The notes: a model not told the origin generated them from the sequence alone. 35,795 bases of DNA from Priapulus caudatus (GCF_000485595.1 NW_014577244.1:148773-184567); one strand, 5' to 3'. Shown: positions 20,301 to 30,300, numbered from the stretch's first letter. Translations and numbers: made by a program.

Positions 20301-22289
20301 AAAATAGTATACTGTTGAATGATATCATAACGAACTCGCGAAAATCCACCGGTGCGCTGGCATTTGAGACGAAAATGCACGAAATGTCAGTTTTTGCCCT
20401 GTTTTCATATCAATTTCTTATTATGAAGGGGAAAGATTTTCATACTATTTGAACGTGTAAGGGTGAGATAACACTCATGCAGTGTAAATGTGTCAGTTTG
20501 GTTAGCTTTCCTGCAAAGGAAATGTTGTAAATCAATAAGTGAATACGCAGGAATAACGCGAAAATCCCAGCGCATGACGGTAGGTGCAGCGTTGAACGTG
20601 TTAAGGTCTGTCCGCCGGACGTTAGCCATATTTTCGTTACAAACGGTTTTTGTCATGTGCCCATGAAAACATTTTCGACGGCTGTGATTGGCTATTTATA
20701 AAATTGTGCAAAACTGTTTGGCTGGAAATTAGAAACTATCTAGAATATTTTTGTCATTATATGTACATTATGTCATTACATGTATGCAGTTATTGCTGGA
20801 CGTTATCGCGCGCGTCTGCAACAGCTCACGTACTAGTCTACAGTCCTTTTCAGTATTCACAAATCCAGAGATGCCAACACTTTTCTGAGCAAACTGTAGT
20901 GAGGATGTCTGAAATCTGTAGTCCGAGGGTCACGCAGTGATCCGAGTATGCTAGGGGGTTCGGGGCATGCCCCCCCCCCTGGAAAATTTTTGATTCCAAA
21001 ATGCAATTTCCTGCATTCTGGGATCCAAAATGACAATAAGTCCACACTGATATTTGCTGCTTAATACATGTAGTTATTTTCAATCATGTTATATCAATGT
21101 AACACTGAAACAAAACACTTGAAATATCATAAAAAATATTATTTTTTTTATCGTAATAAAAATCGTAGTTGTATGCAAACTGGTCGTAGTGGTCAAAATG
21201 CAAACGAAATTTGCATAAAATACAGACAAATCGTAGTGGTTGGCGTCTCTGCAAATCTCTTCAGACATTCTGGTTGGTCCACAGGCACTTATAGCATTTC
21301 AATAAAATATAAGGCTAACTAAATACGAAATCAATTTACTACCAAATTCTTAATGTTTCTATACTCTCTTTCACCTATTATTGCCGACAATTTCCTGTAA
21401 ATTCCATCCAAATCCTACGTGCAACCATATACGCTGCCGCCGGCCATTGCTCTCGCGGCTCCACTGTTGCACGCTTACACTAATATATATAGACTAGTGT
21501 ATATAACTTAGTTATTGAATATTGTAGTAAACTGCTAAACACAATAAACACTAATAGTAATACTAATAGTAATATACACTAAACACTATATATATTAGTG
21601 TAAGCGTGCAACAGTGGAGCCGCGAGAGCAATGGCCGGCGGCAGCGTATATGGTTGCACGTAGGATTTGGATGGAATTTACAGGAAAGTGTCGGCAATAA
21701 TAGGTGAAAAAGAGTATAGAAACATTAAGAATTTGGTAGTAAATAGATTTCGTATTTAGTTAGCATTATATTTTATTGAAACGCTTCAAGTGCCTGTGGG
21801 TTGGTCGATCGTTGTCCCTGAAGGCAGTAAAGTGTCACTGTGTCTTGACCTTTTTGCGGATACTGCCTGCCCAGTGCCCACATACTGACAGTGACACCGT
21901 TTCAGCCAAACCTACCGATGAAAAATATCTGTCAACTTCTGCGTCTGCTCCACTTCTGGGTCGTCTGGATGCATCTTTACATTACCCATTACCACTTCCT
22001 GATGAAAGTCCTTGTTTACATGTCCATCTCTTTCTATTTTTAGTCCGGCTATATGATCAGGTGGGTGCAAATCTTCAGCCTCAGGGCCGAGTTCTAAATG
22101 TTCACCAGGAAGTGAATTGACTTCCTTGCTATGGGGCTTCTTGCCTTTTAGCAAAGGTTTAGCATTACAACACTGACATTGTAAATATATAACTGCACTA
22201 ATTACAACCAAATTAAAGGTTCCTCTTGCCGTAACACTTTTCAACTTCATAATGATTGAACAGGACTTATTTGTAAACTTTTCTGCCAA
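15002..22289 (-). CDS. SDF4: SDF4/Cab45 orthologue, six coding exons
   Basis: Exons in transcript order: 22289-21916, 18257-18121, 17872-17741, 15976-15821, 15593-15421, 15178-15002. The total is 382 residues plus stop, with all phases consistent. An N-terminal hydrophobic stretch (NLVVISAVIYLQCQCCNA) looks like a signal peptide. LHPPDHIAGLK and FHQEVVMG match the conserved Cab45 start. Six EF-hand loops follow at about 127-138, 166-177, 230-241, 267-278, 311-322 and 347-358, all with Asp at position 1 and Glu at position 12. The protein ends in HDEF, like the HEEF of human Cab45. The family binds calcium in the Golgi lumen and sorts secretory cargo. Starting at the second Met (22250) gives 369 residues, nearer the human 362 and with a more usual signal peptide. 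Calumenin and reticulocalbin are relatives but lack this N-terminal block. Confidence 0.94.
15421..15593 (-). CDS. SDF4: SDF4 exon 5: EF-hands 4 and 5
   Basis: The acceptor is ctgtaaatcag and the donor ATG|gtaagt. It encodes DSNKDGQLTAEEF and DIDHNGVASFDEL, two complete calcium loops, separated by a charged helix (EQDRAFQQEREKEFHEH). Confidence 0.92.
15821..15976 (-). CDS. SDF4: SDF4 exon 4: EF-hand 3
   Basis: The acceptor is ctttactcaccgcag and the donor CTAG|gtgcgt. It encodes DEDHDKKLSSHE and FRHPEHSKVMLESMV, matching the human FLHPEHSRGMLRFMV. The intron side is crowded by a transposon-like end about 26 bases upstream of the acceptor. Confidence 0.92.
16208..17032. mobile_element. foldback element D, 7-base target duplication, nested
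   Basis: Arms of about 320 bases (16208-16530 and 16704-17032) begin CAAGAGTAGATAATAACACA; flanks GTATCAC and GTATCAA (6 of 7). Open frames in the arms mirror each other and are not genes. The surrounding sequence has hAT-like ends, so D probably inserted into that element. Confidence 0.85.
17270..17324. repeat. (TA)n microsatellite
   Basis: About 27 TA units within SDF4 intron 3. Confidence 0.95.
17741..17872 (-). CDS. SDF4: SDF4 exon 3: end of EF-hand 2 and linker
   Basis: The acceptor is tatattcag and the donor AAAT|gtaaga. It completes loop 2 (GALTWSEYHQHF) and encodes a charged linker, HQQIHNGKQEHNDDLDYK. Confidence 0.9.
18121..18257 (-). CDS. SDF4: SDF4 exon 2: EF-hand 1 and start of EF-hand 2
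   Basis: The acceptor is tttctcattgcag and the donor GATG|gtataa. Loop 1 reads DTDDDNFITLEE, with Asn instead of Gly at position 6. Loop 2 starts DSDKDG and is completed by the next exon. Confidence 0.92.
18801..18915. repeat. 45-base tandem repeat carrying a hairpin
   Basis: Units start GGATCCACGAGTCAGCTCGT at 18801, 18846 and 18891. Each contains CCACGAG-TCAG-CTCGTGG, a 7-base stem with a 4-base loop. It lies in SDF4 intron 1. Confidence 0.92.
19332..19867. other. assembly gap (536 N)
   Basis: Unresolved bases inside SDF4 intron 1. Nothing can be said about its content; open frames through it are artefacts. Confidence 1.
20041..20215. repeat. probable dispersed repeat ending in GACGGACGTACG
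   Basis: The tail GTTGACGGACGTACGACGG resembles the tail after the 13603-13880 repeat, and the preceding GGTTCCTGAGTTATCG stretch has the look of a short interspersed repeat. No coding signal. It lies in SDF4 intron 1. Confidence 0.4.
20905..21030. repeat. GC-rich interspersed repeat fragment
   Basis: CTAGGGGGTTCGGGGCATGC then a C-run and TGGAAAATTTTTGATTCC. This arrangement is familiar from repeats of many marine invertebrates, but copy number cannot be judged from this window. Confidence 0.4.
21280..21798. mobile_element. hAT-like foldback MITE, 8-base target duplication
   Basis: Arms of about 220 bases begin CACAGGCACTT and end AAGTGCCTGTG. GGTTGGTC flanks exactly at 21272-21279 and 21799-21806. 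Eight-base duplications and CA-starting ends fit hAT. The arms are nearly identical, suggesting recent origin. It ends about 120 bases from the SDF4 exon 1 donor. Confidence 0.9.
21916..22289 (-). CDS. SDF4: SDF4 exon 1: signal peptide and Cab45 N-terminal block
   Basis: Encodes the hydrophobic leader, a basic linker (LLKGKKPHSKE) and the PPDHIAGLKIERDGHVN block typical of Cab45. The donor is CATCG|gtaggt. Met at 22289 or 22250 may be the start; the second places the hydrophobic core about ten residues from the N-terminus. Confidence 0.92.
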
Positions 22290-22627
22290 CGTGTAAACAA
22301 TGCTAGCGTGGTGCCATCTCTTGGTAGTAAATCAAAGTAAATGCATTTAAAGACAGTGGCGCCACCTGTTCTCCGCGTGTTCCTCCATGTTTTCTTGTGT
22401 CTGTACAAAGTAATTCGAACATATTCATCGGTTTTGCCGGTTTCCTGTTCACCTTTCGTGCTCTATGCCTATTATTAATCTCACCATTCCTGTTAAGAAC
22501 ATATTAAAAGCATAAGTCATGCCTTCAGAAGACCAAGGTCAAGGTTAGTAGTCGTGAAGAGATTTTTGAATTTTTGCCAAATTTTGCGTTCGTTGTTCAA
22601 CTTGTTCAAAGTTGTTGCTGTACTCGT
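22290..22627. promoter_or_regulatory. probable SDF4 promoter region
   Basis: Sequence immediately upstream of the SDF4 start, bounded by a transposable element at 22628. By position it should hold the core promoter and 5' leader. No TATA box or named site is convincing. A possible short U2AF2 first exon (22519-22543, plus strand) would make it bidirectional. Confidence 0.35.
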
Positions 22628-22760
22628 AGCTCCAGTACTATAGCGCGCGTATAGTTGCGGGCCGCAACGGTTCAAGGATAGAGAACATGGGTCCCAATAA
22701 AACCAATGTCATTTACATCAATATAAATATAATATATCAATTTTAGGGTTTAGGGTTAGG

Positions 22761-23354
22761 ACGTGGATATTCGTCCGAGCATCGGACACCTGTTCGTATG
22801 CGCTATTCATCCGAGCAGTTGCTGCGCATGCGCTGTTAATGTTGTATTACATAAATGTAATATAATTTATAATATAATATAATACTGGAAAATGCTAGTC
22901 GCCTACTCTCCATCCTAACTACAATCTAAACCTACCACTAATTATTTAACTCTAACCTAACTCTTTTACTAATCACAATCTAAACCTACAAGTACAACTA
23001 ATTATTAACCGACTCGTTTTGCTTATATAGGCGAATGATAGTACCAAACACTATATGGTGTATAACCACATACGCAACGCATGTATGCAGGGGCGCTCAC
23101 AGCCGTAGGCTGCGTAGCAAAACGCAAGGCCAAAAAAGCCTAAAGCGGCAAAATATAAGCCTAATATAATATAATATAATAAAATTTAGAGCGTCTAGAT
23201 TTTAAAATTGGCTGGGGGGAAACCCCCAGACCCCCCTTCACACTTTCTATCTCCGGCACGTAGAGGCCGTGCGCCTGCGGTACGCTACATCAACAACTGC
23301 TCGGACGAATAGCGCATACGAACAGGTGTCCGATGCTCGGACGAATATCCACGT
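22761..23354. mobile_element. foldback element inside the composite
   Basis: Arms of about 66 bases begin ACGTGGATATTCGTCCGAGC and mirror at 23288-23354. The interior is AT-rich with TATAA-like tandem repeats and a segment, GGGGGGAAACCCCCAGACCC, near 23214. Target duplication unclear (TTAGG-like flanks on both sides). Confidence 0.7.
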
Positions 23355-23370
23355 CGTTAGGGTTATGGTT

Positions 23371-23907
23371 AGCTCTAGTACTATACGCCCGTGTTCGATT
23401 AACTGCCGCAGGGCTATAGCACATTGTCGGCTGAATACCAACTACGACCTGTTACCACCTGTCCCATGAAAAATGGATCGCAAACGCAAAGTTATCGGCT
23501 TTTAAACACTTATTTATCTACATGGACATCTCACCTATCTTTTAGAACACTTTCAACAAATTTACACCATGTATTTGTCCTTTTATTCCACAAAGTAAAG
23601 CACTACTGGCATTTTATTTTGAAACGAAGTGGCGTGCGCACGAGCCGTGACGTCACCGTATTGTATATACATGCCCATAGCTGCCATGTGTTTTGCGTAC
23701 ATATCCGGTAACGTCACGGTCGCGCACGCCGCTTCGTTTCAAATTGAAATGCCAGTAGTGCTTACTTTGTGGAATAAAAGGACTTTGCGTTTTGCGATCC
23801 ATTTTTTATGGGGACAGGTGGTAACAGGTTGTAGTTGGTATTTCCCAGCCGACAATGTGCTATAGCCCTGCGGCAGTCAATGTACGCGCGGCTATAGTAC
23901 TAGAGCT
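23371..23907. mobile_element. nested foldback element, 12-base target duplication
   Basis: Ends AGCTCTAGTACTATA and TATAGTACTAGAGCT with arms of about 250 bases. The flanks AGGGTTATGGTT (23359-23370) and AGGTTTATGGTT (23908-23919) agree in 11 of 12. Same end sequence as the enclosing element. Confidence 0.8.
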
Positions 23908-23940
23908 AGGTTTATGGTTAGCCTTACGGTTCGGTTTAGG

Positions 23941-24464
23941 CTAGACCGAATAATTATGTAGCCATATTATGGCATGTAACCTTTTTTTATATTTGGTGAG
24001 GGTTATATTGGGACAGAACGGGGTTCATTGAAATTTCGTGAGATCGCATGCAAAATGCATGACGCTGCTAATTGCGGCCCGTACGCCGCTATTGCGCGAG
24101 AAAAAAACCTACGGCGTTCCCTTCTACATGGCTTTTGCTACTGATATGTGTATACATTCACTTCAATCGTTATTTTACTTCTTTAAGCATTGTTTTCAGA
24201 AACCCCACTTCATTAACTTTAGTAAATTATGTGGCCATCTACAGAACAATCAGACCAATCACAGCGCAGTCTATCACGCCTCCTGCAGCGCCACAAGATA
24301 CAAGCGAGAACCACTGGGCTATTGTAAGACTGCTGATTGGTCTGTATTGTTGTTGTGGCATTTTGGCATGCGATCTCACAAAATTTCACATGAACCCCGT
24401 TCTGTTGCAATCACCTTCACCAAAATATAAAAAAGGTTATATGGGACAGAATTATTCGGTCTAG
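23941..24464. mobile_element. foldback element inside the composite
   Basis: Begins CTAGACCGAATAATT and ends AATTATTCGGTCTAG. The arms also share ACAGAACGGGGTTCA and GATCGCATGC. The flanks GGTTTAGG and GGTTAGG suggest an imperfect duplication. Open frames at 24038-24464 lie in it and show no recognisable protein. Confidence 0.7.
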
Positions 24465-24680
24465 GGTTAGGCACATTGGTTTTATTGGGACCCATGTTCT
24501 CTATCCTTGGCCGAGTTACAGGGCTATAGTACTAGAGCTTACTGTACTCGTATGCGTTATAATAAATTGCACTACCGGCCTCGTAGTAATAATAATATAT
24601 TGCTAATCTAGTAGTAGTAGTAGTAGTTTAAGTTAGGGAAAATTAATGTGGATAAAGTTAACATGCGTAATTGTCTAGTT

Positions 24681-24748
24681 AGATACAATAATGTAACCCA
24701 AACCCAGGATAAGGTTACAAACGCGAGTCTATGGTTTTCTGTGGAGGA
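24681..24748 (+). repeat. host repeat, copy 1 (interrupted)
   Basis: AGATACAATAATGTAACCCA through CGAGTCTATGGTTTTCTGTG matches 28983-29048 almost base for base. It is interrupted by the element at 24749-25246 and resumes weakly after it (GGTGAGAAACT). Confidence 0.8.
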
Positions 24749-25246
24749 CCCTGAGTGAATCACTCAGGGCAGTTTGCTGGTGCGTTTTCAGAGACTAGAA
24801 CTTCCAAACTGGGTTTATCTAAAACACAACCTTTCTCGCGTATCTGGAACTACTATGTATCACAATAACTCTGTATTAAACTAATATAACTTGTTACAAA
24901 AATTCGAAGTGACGAGCGGCGGATTATTGAGCGCCATTTCTGTTGACCTGTGACGTAACGCATTCCCAATGCGCATAGCGATCGCGCAAACGCAGCACTC
25001 CGATTGGTCGGTGAATCTGCTATTCAAACCGAAGTACGTCACCGGTCAACAGAAATGCGGCTCAATATATCCGGCTGCTCGTCACTTTGAATTTTTGTAA
25101 CAGGTATATTAGTTTTAATACAGAGTATTGTGATACATAGTAAGTTCCAGGATAGCGGAGAAAGGTCGTGTTTAGAATAAACCCAGTTTGGAAGTTCTAG
25201 TCTCTGAAAATGCACCAGCAAACCGCCCTGAGTGATTCACTCAGGG
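24749..25246. mobile_element. foldback element with palindromic ends
   Basis: Each end is itself a near-palindrome of 21 bases, CCCTGAGTGA-(A/T)-TCACTCAGGG, at 24749-24769 and 25226-25246. Arms of about 200 bases mirror each other, for example GAAGTGACGAGC and GCTCGTCAC. The related copy at 28983 lacks the insertion. Confidence 0.8.
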
Positions 25247-25519
25247 GTCCAGCGGTGAGAAACTAAGCGGTCGCCCAGTCGCCAGTGGCGATTAGAAAAT
25301 CGACGGCGCGACTGCTTGCTCGTGTCAGCTGGTCCGGCGGGGCGACTACATAATCGCCGCACAGGAAATAAAAAATTTACCAAACTGAGGCCATAATAAA
25401 AATGTTGTTTGTTTGCCCTCACCCGACCGACCCGCCAAAAAAGGGCCCACACAAACATTTGCATTAACCTTTCCGATTTTTTTTAAAAAGTTTCTGTATG
25501 TGGCAGGCCTGCGGCAACT

Positions 25520-25545
25520 GTACGCGGGCTATAGTACTAGAAGCT
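25520..25545 (+). repeat. solo end of the 12-base-duplication family
   Basis: GGGCTATAGTACTAGAAGCT, preceded by GCGGCAACTGTACGC, matches the right ends at 23907 and 24539. No left partner is visible. A weaker GCGGCAACTGTACGTGGGCT occurs inside element A at about 1170-1190. Confidence 0.6.
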
Positions 25546-25702
25546 ATGGCACAGCCTGCGTACGTGCCTGTTAGCTGGGCGGCACTGATTGAAGTAGGGG
25601 GGAGGGGCGAGTGCATTATTGATTGTTTCACTTTCAGCTGCGTGCCAGGGTGTTACGTATGTTCATTATTACATATGTAGGGGGTGACAGGGCTTCCTTG
25701 GG

Positions 25703-25797
25703 TCGAGGTAAACACAATAAATCATAGGTAGACTAAGGCTACTAAATGTTGAATTTTGCCGGTTTCAGTCTGTCTCACTCCTTTTGATACACTCCTG
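25703..25797 (+). repeat. right end of the CAGGAG foldback family, copy 1
   Basis: A 95-base segment, apparently identical to 30556-30650, running from TCGAGGTAAACACAATAAAT to GATACACTCCTG. It ends like elements A-D. It is followed by GTGTTAT; no left end is found. Confidence 0.8.
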
Positions 25798-25940
25798 GTG
25801 TTATGTGTAAGGTGTTATATGGAGAGTTTAGTTGTTGCACATGTTGTTTTTTTTCATGGTTGAGATGTCAATACAAATACATGTAGAATCATGCTTACAC
25901 GTAACACATTAACCATTTGTTTGGCAAGTACACAGTGAAA

Positions 25941-25996
25941 TACACACACACACGCACGCGCGCGCGCGCACGCACGCACACACACACATACACACA
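25941..25996. repeat. CA/CG microsatellite
   Basis: CACACA, then CGCGCG, then CACACA repeats. The apparent protein frames across it are repeat artefacts. Confidence 0.9.
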
Positions 25997-26017
25997 CCAT
26001 TCCATTATTACTGGCAG

Positions 26018-26090
26018 TGGTGATGCTGCTGCTACCGCTGCTGGTGGTACTACGCAATTAAAGGATCTCATGGAAACCAACGTTGTCAGT
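26018..26090 (+). other. exon-like segment, uncertain
   Basis: Acceptor-like ccattattactggcag and strong donor AGT|gtaagt enclose 73 bases that stay open in one frame (KDLMETNVVS at the end). No match is recognised. The start overlaps GCT/GGT triplet runs, so chance is likely. Confidence 0.15.
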
Positions 26091-27664
26091 GTAAGTGCCA
26101 TTTCTTATGGCAGCTCTGATGAAATTGTACATCTCACATCGAAAACTATCCCAAAATAGCTACTGAACATTTAACTTCATGATTACATGCTTATTTCTAC
26201 TTACAACATTATTGGGCCTACAAAAATGTCTGTGCATGCAGCACAGTTGACAGACGGCGACATATTACAGCACAACGTTCACAGACAGCGAAATATTAGC
26301 AAGGCAAAGATATAGCGCCCCCTATTTTCAGGCAAATCTTTACCTTTTTTTTGTTGTATTTTTTAAGCCTTTTTTACCGTTTTCAACCGAGTAAACAGCG
26401 TGCGAGCTTGGCACTCGCCCGCTCGCCAATGTCGAGTGAAAATAATATCGGGCGAGTGAAAGCTAAAGCTGACTCGCCCATGTTGGCGAGTGAAATTAAT
26501 TGTCTAGAACTTTAAGTAAATGTCGATTCCTTATATTATGTTATATATATCCAAACATTGATGAAATACAGTTGTAGCGATTGTGAAGGGCGGCTATCCC
26601 ACGACATCCTCACTTTAGATTATCAAAGGTCGCAGAAGAAAGCAGCCCGCGAGAGCGTGCAGCGCCAGCACAGCGTGGCTGTGTATACGTGCCTGGGGCG
26701 GCATACCGATTGATGTACAGGGAAAGGGGAGGGGAGTGCAGGACTGTTTAAAAGTCACCTTGGCCTTGGTGTTAACAAGTCAATAAAATCGGCGTAACGT
26801 GGCGTTTCATTGATGGGGCAAAGCAGCCCGAGAATAAAAGTAAATTAAATGAAAATGAAAACGGAACTTTCAGAGGAGATGTGCCTTGAATTTTTGAGAA
26901 AAGTGATCAATGAATTACATGTGTAGTTAAATCAATGATGTTTTTGTGTTTTTTCACTATTTTTGACAAGCATTTTTGTTTTAAAATTTAGGCGAGTACA
27001 GATTCCGTTTGGGCGAGTTAACTTATCCGACCGACCTAGTCGGGTAAATGCTTGGTCCGGTCGCATACAACCAGAGTGCTAGTAGCCCGACTGGTCGTGT
27101 TAGAATTGGTCATATATATTGCACTGAAGTTCACCTCTGGTTCGCGGCCGCACTGTTTTGTCGCAGAGCGTGTACATTGTCTAGCAGAGCGTGAGGCCGG
27201 ATACCAGTCTACCCTTTGGCAAAAACAATAACGTGGCTTGCTGCCAGCCGCAGTAGACGATCGATAAACCGTGCGCTCGTGTATGCCCAAGGTAGAATAC
27301 GAATGCTGCACGTGAACTCGGCCCACGCGCGATTTAAAGCGCGGGAAACAGCATCTATGAATTCATACGATGACACATCTTATCTAAAATAAAGTTTTCC
27401 ATAACAATGGTCTGGGTCTGGGCTAGTAAAAGTTAGGTCAGGGGTAGTGGTTTTCCTCAGTTACTAGCCCGATGGTCTAGTGAAATAAAAAGTTAATGTT
27501 GAACCCTGGGTTTTTATTTTAAAGCTCTAACACTGAGTAAAGTTTAGAACCCGTCCCGTGTATTCATCGATCTCTTCTGTGAATTTGGCGCTATTTGGAT
27601 CAAAACTGACGGAGCCTTTCATTAACATACATAAATACAACATTCGCCAAATTATAGTAAGATA

Positions 27665-27730
<66 letters not shown>

Positions 27731-27800
27731 TGTGTATGCGTGCGTGTGCGTGTGTACGTGTGTGTGTGGTGTGTGTGTGCGTGCGTGCGTGCGTGCGTGC
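27665..27800. repeat. (GT)n microsatellite
   Basis: About 28 GT units then imperfect GTGCGT repeats. Confidence 0.95.
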
Positions 27801-28377
27801 GGTGTGGTTTTTGGTTTTACAAACCCCCCCAGAGGCCGGAAACGGCCTTCCCGCGAGTGTTCATTCTGGTTCCCTGGCCTCTTGCTAACTTGAGACACCT
27901 CATTCAATATCACCTTTAAACCAAAAAACACAAACGAGTTAAAATAGTGTTACGAACGAGTTAAAATGTTAAAAAACTGACAAGATCGGATCCTAGTCTT
28001 TTTCGGCGGGTAGAGTGTTGAATGAAACGGCACGCGATAGAAATGACAGCCTAGATGACAGAAGAATAGGTCCACCTAATTTAGCCATATTCTTGCTACG
28101 TTCATTTCAATAGTTTTTCCTGCCTAGACTCTTAAACTCGTCCAGCAAGCTTATGGATTTGAATTATGGGTGTTTAAAAAAAAAGATAACTTGGCCAAAA
28201 AAAGTGTAGGCCCGGGCCTACAGTGCTACATACTGGCTACGCCCCTGGTGTGTGTGTGCATGCGTGCGTGGGTGCGTGTTTATGCTGGGTGGGGTTGCTA
28301 CACTAACACCACGGCCTGACTGACGCCGCTCGTGAAACTGTTGTGAGAGAATGAAGAACGAATGTAGCTTCTCATTT

Positions 28378-28443
28378 TCTTTCACTCTCGCTCGCTCTCT
28401 CTCTCACTCTCTCTCTTTCTTTCTCTCTCTCTCTCTCTCTCTC
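28378..28443. repeat. (CT)n microsatellite
   Basis: CTCTCT runs interrupted by TTTC and CAC. Confidence 0.95.
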
Positions 28444-28982
28444 CCCTGATATCCTAGTCAGATTTGGTTAATTTTTGAAAGTTATTGTCATGACAAAGCA
28501 ATAAGTGGAGTAACAGATGGATGCAAATTAATCAATTAATGCTAATTAATCAATTAAAAGTGTTTAAGTAACTAAGATATTTCAAAAATTCAGTTAGATT
28601 TCATATGAGGATACTACATTCTCATTATCCTAAAATTTTTACTGGAATATATTGAGAAAAAGAAGAAGATATATTTTCTGTCATTTTTAGCAATTTGCGA
28701 TCACAGTTTTCACATAAAACGAAAGGAAATACAATAGACAATAATTTCGATAAAAACCGACAGTAAAATTGCTATAATTTTCTTGTTTCTCAACCAATCT
28801 TCAAAATCTTGGTGTCATTGTATTGCTCTTTCCAAGTCCCATCCTGTCAAACTAATCAAAAACCTTTTTAAACATTTTGAATTTTTTTGTCACATACCCG
28901 GGTACCTAGAATAAGAAACATTGTTAAATTTATGCGTGATGCATGTTGACATGTTGTGTATGTACGAGTCTCACACTAGACA

Positions 28983-29048
28983 ATATAGATACAATAATGT
29001 AACCCAAACCCAAGATAGGGTTACAACGCGAGTCTATGGTTTTCTGTG
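28983..29048 (+). repeat. host repeat, copy 2 (uninterrupted)
   Basis: Near-identical to 24681-24748 and running straight on into GGGACCCCCAGGGTGAAAAA, so it shows the site before insertion of the element at 24749. Confidence 0.8.
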
Positions 29049-30300
29049 GAGGGACCCCCAGGGTGAAAAACTGATAATTGGAGGCACTGGTCCAGCAGGA
29101 CCAGTACCTCTGAGGAAGTACTGGTCCTGGTCAGTAGGCACTGGTCCAGGATTTCTGTCATAGCAAAGGCAATGACTCGGATGTGGGGACGTTTTTATAC
29201 GGGGGGGGATGGTGCAATTTGGTGATGTGCATTCTAAGGTATTCTTAAAAATTATATTTTTTACTCGTTTCGATACACTGATGCGTAGTAAATCGGAACA
29301 AGTCCAAAGATCAATCTCAAAATCAATCAAATCAATCAAAGATCAAAATCAACGATCAAAACATCAAAGATCAGCGCGCTCTGAAGACCGCCCATTATTC
29401 TATAATTATCATATTTTATTACACAGCGATCGCTGATTGGTCGGGATGCCCAGTATTATCGAATTAGCAGAGGTTTAACAGCATGAGCCTAGAAAATCGA
29501 ACACAACAAACATGGAGAGTTTGTGTACTTCGGCATGAACTTTAGGCTTCGGAATTTGACTATTTTTAGTCTATATTTGATTAAATTTACCATTGATTTC
29601 ATCAGAATAATGTAGAAGGTTAGTAGGGAATAACAAAATAATCAGGCCACAATTAAACAATTTTTTGTTTGCCCTCACCCGACCCAGGCTGAAAAGTGTG
29701 GTTGGCTTTTTTTGAGGGGGGTCTTTTTACAAATTCAGCAATGGTGTCTACGTGCTCAGGTGTGCTTGTGTGGAGATACCTTTTATGTTTGCCTACACAT
29801 TTATATAATGTACATTGTACAGTGATACAATATACATATAAAATACTTTTAACAACTTGTGTTTATCAGAGCTAAATTGTGCATGATTTTATTTCCAGAT
29901 CACACACGCACGCACGCACGCACGCCGCATACACGTAATCTGGAAATAAAAGCATTACAAATAAAAGGAACTTGAATTAAGAAGTAATAAATATCTTCTT
30001 AGCAGCATATTAGTCTTGGAAAGGAAAATAAAGTTAATCTGTCAGAGTTAGATCCATAATTAAGTTATTTAGTATCTAAATTATAATATAGCGATTTCCA
30101 GGATTCCAGGAAAGTTTTGCTATCCAAGTTTTGGAATCCAGCGATTCCAGGAAAGTTAAACACGCCTTGTTGTTATTATAGGCCATGTCGAATGACAGTA
30201 ATTACATGTTATGAACAATATTGTTAAGAACAAATAAAATGGATAAAAATACTAAACATGTGAAATTTTTTATTTCTAATGTAAATAGTATCAATAACAC

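Larger units (their letters stand above)
22628..24539. mobile_element. composite element, 12-base target duplication
   Basis: Ends are AGCTCCAGTACTATAGC and GCTATAGTACTAGAGCT. Subterminal blocks GGATAGAGAACATGGGTCCC and its complement match at 22675 and 24487. The flanks, beginning TGCTGTAC and TACTGTAC and ending TCGT (22616-22627, 24540-24551), agree in 11 of 12 bases. It contains other foldbacks at 22761-23354, 23371-23907 and 23941-24464. No transposase is visible. Confidence 0.75.
25800..30300. other. gene-poor spacer with scattered repeats
   Basis: Holds microsatellites, element fragments, GGCGAGT/ACTCGCC motifs around 26400-26500 and 27000, a perfect palindrome GTAGGCCCGGGCCTAC near 28207, and a small hairpin cluster of ACTGGTCC at 29077-29157. 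No gene is supported; all open frames are short and low-complexity, apart from a doubtful exon-like piece at 26018-26090. Confidence 0.6.

Noticed and set aside
22743-22760. Telomere-like TTTAGGGTTTAGGGTTAGG
   Set aside because: Fewer than three units inside a transposon cluster; too short for an interstitial telomere claim.
24038-24464. Two 130-codon plus-strand frames
   Set aside because: They overlap in different frames inside an inverted repeat and show no domain.
27835-27865. GGCCG-GAAA-CGGCC hairpin as a terminator or RNA motif
   Set aside because: A short stem in spacer DNA with no neighbouring gene; expected by chance in a GC-rich patch.
27527-27931. 134-codon reverse frame with a His/Thr run
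   Set aside because: Most of it is the GT microsatellite; the ends show no recognisable domain.
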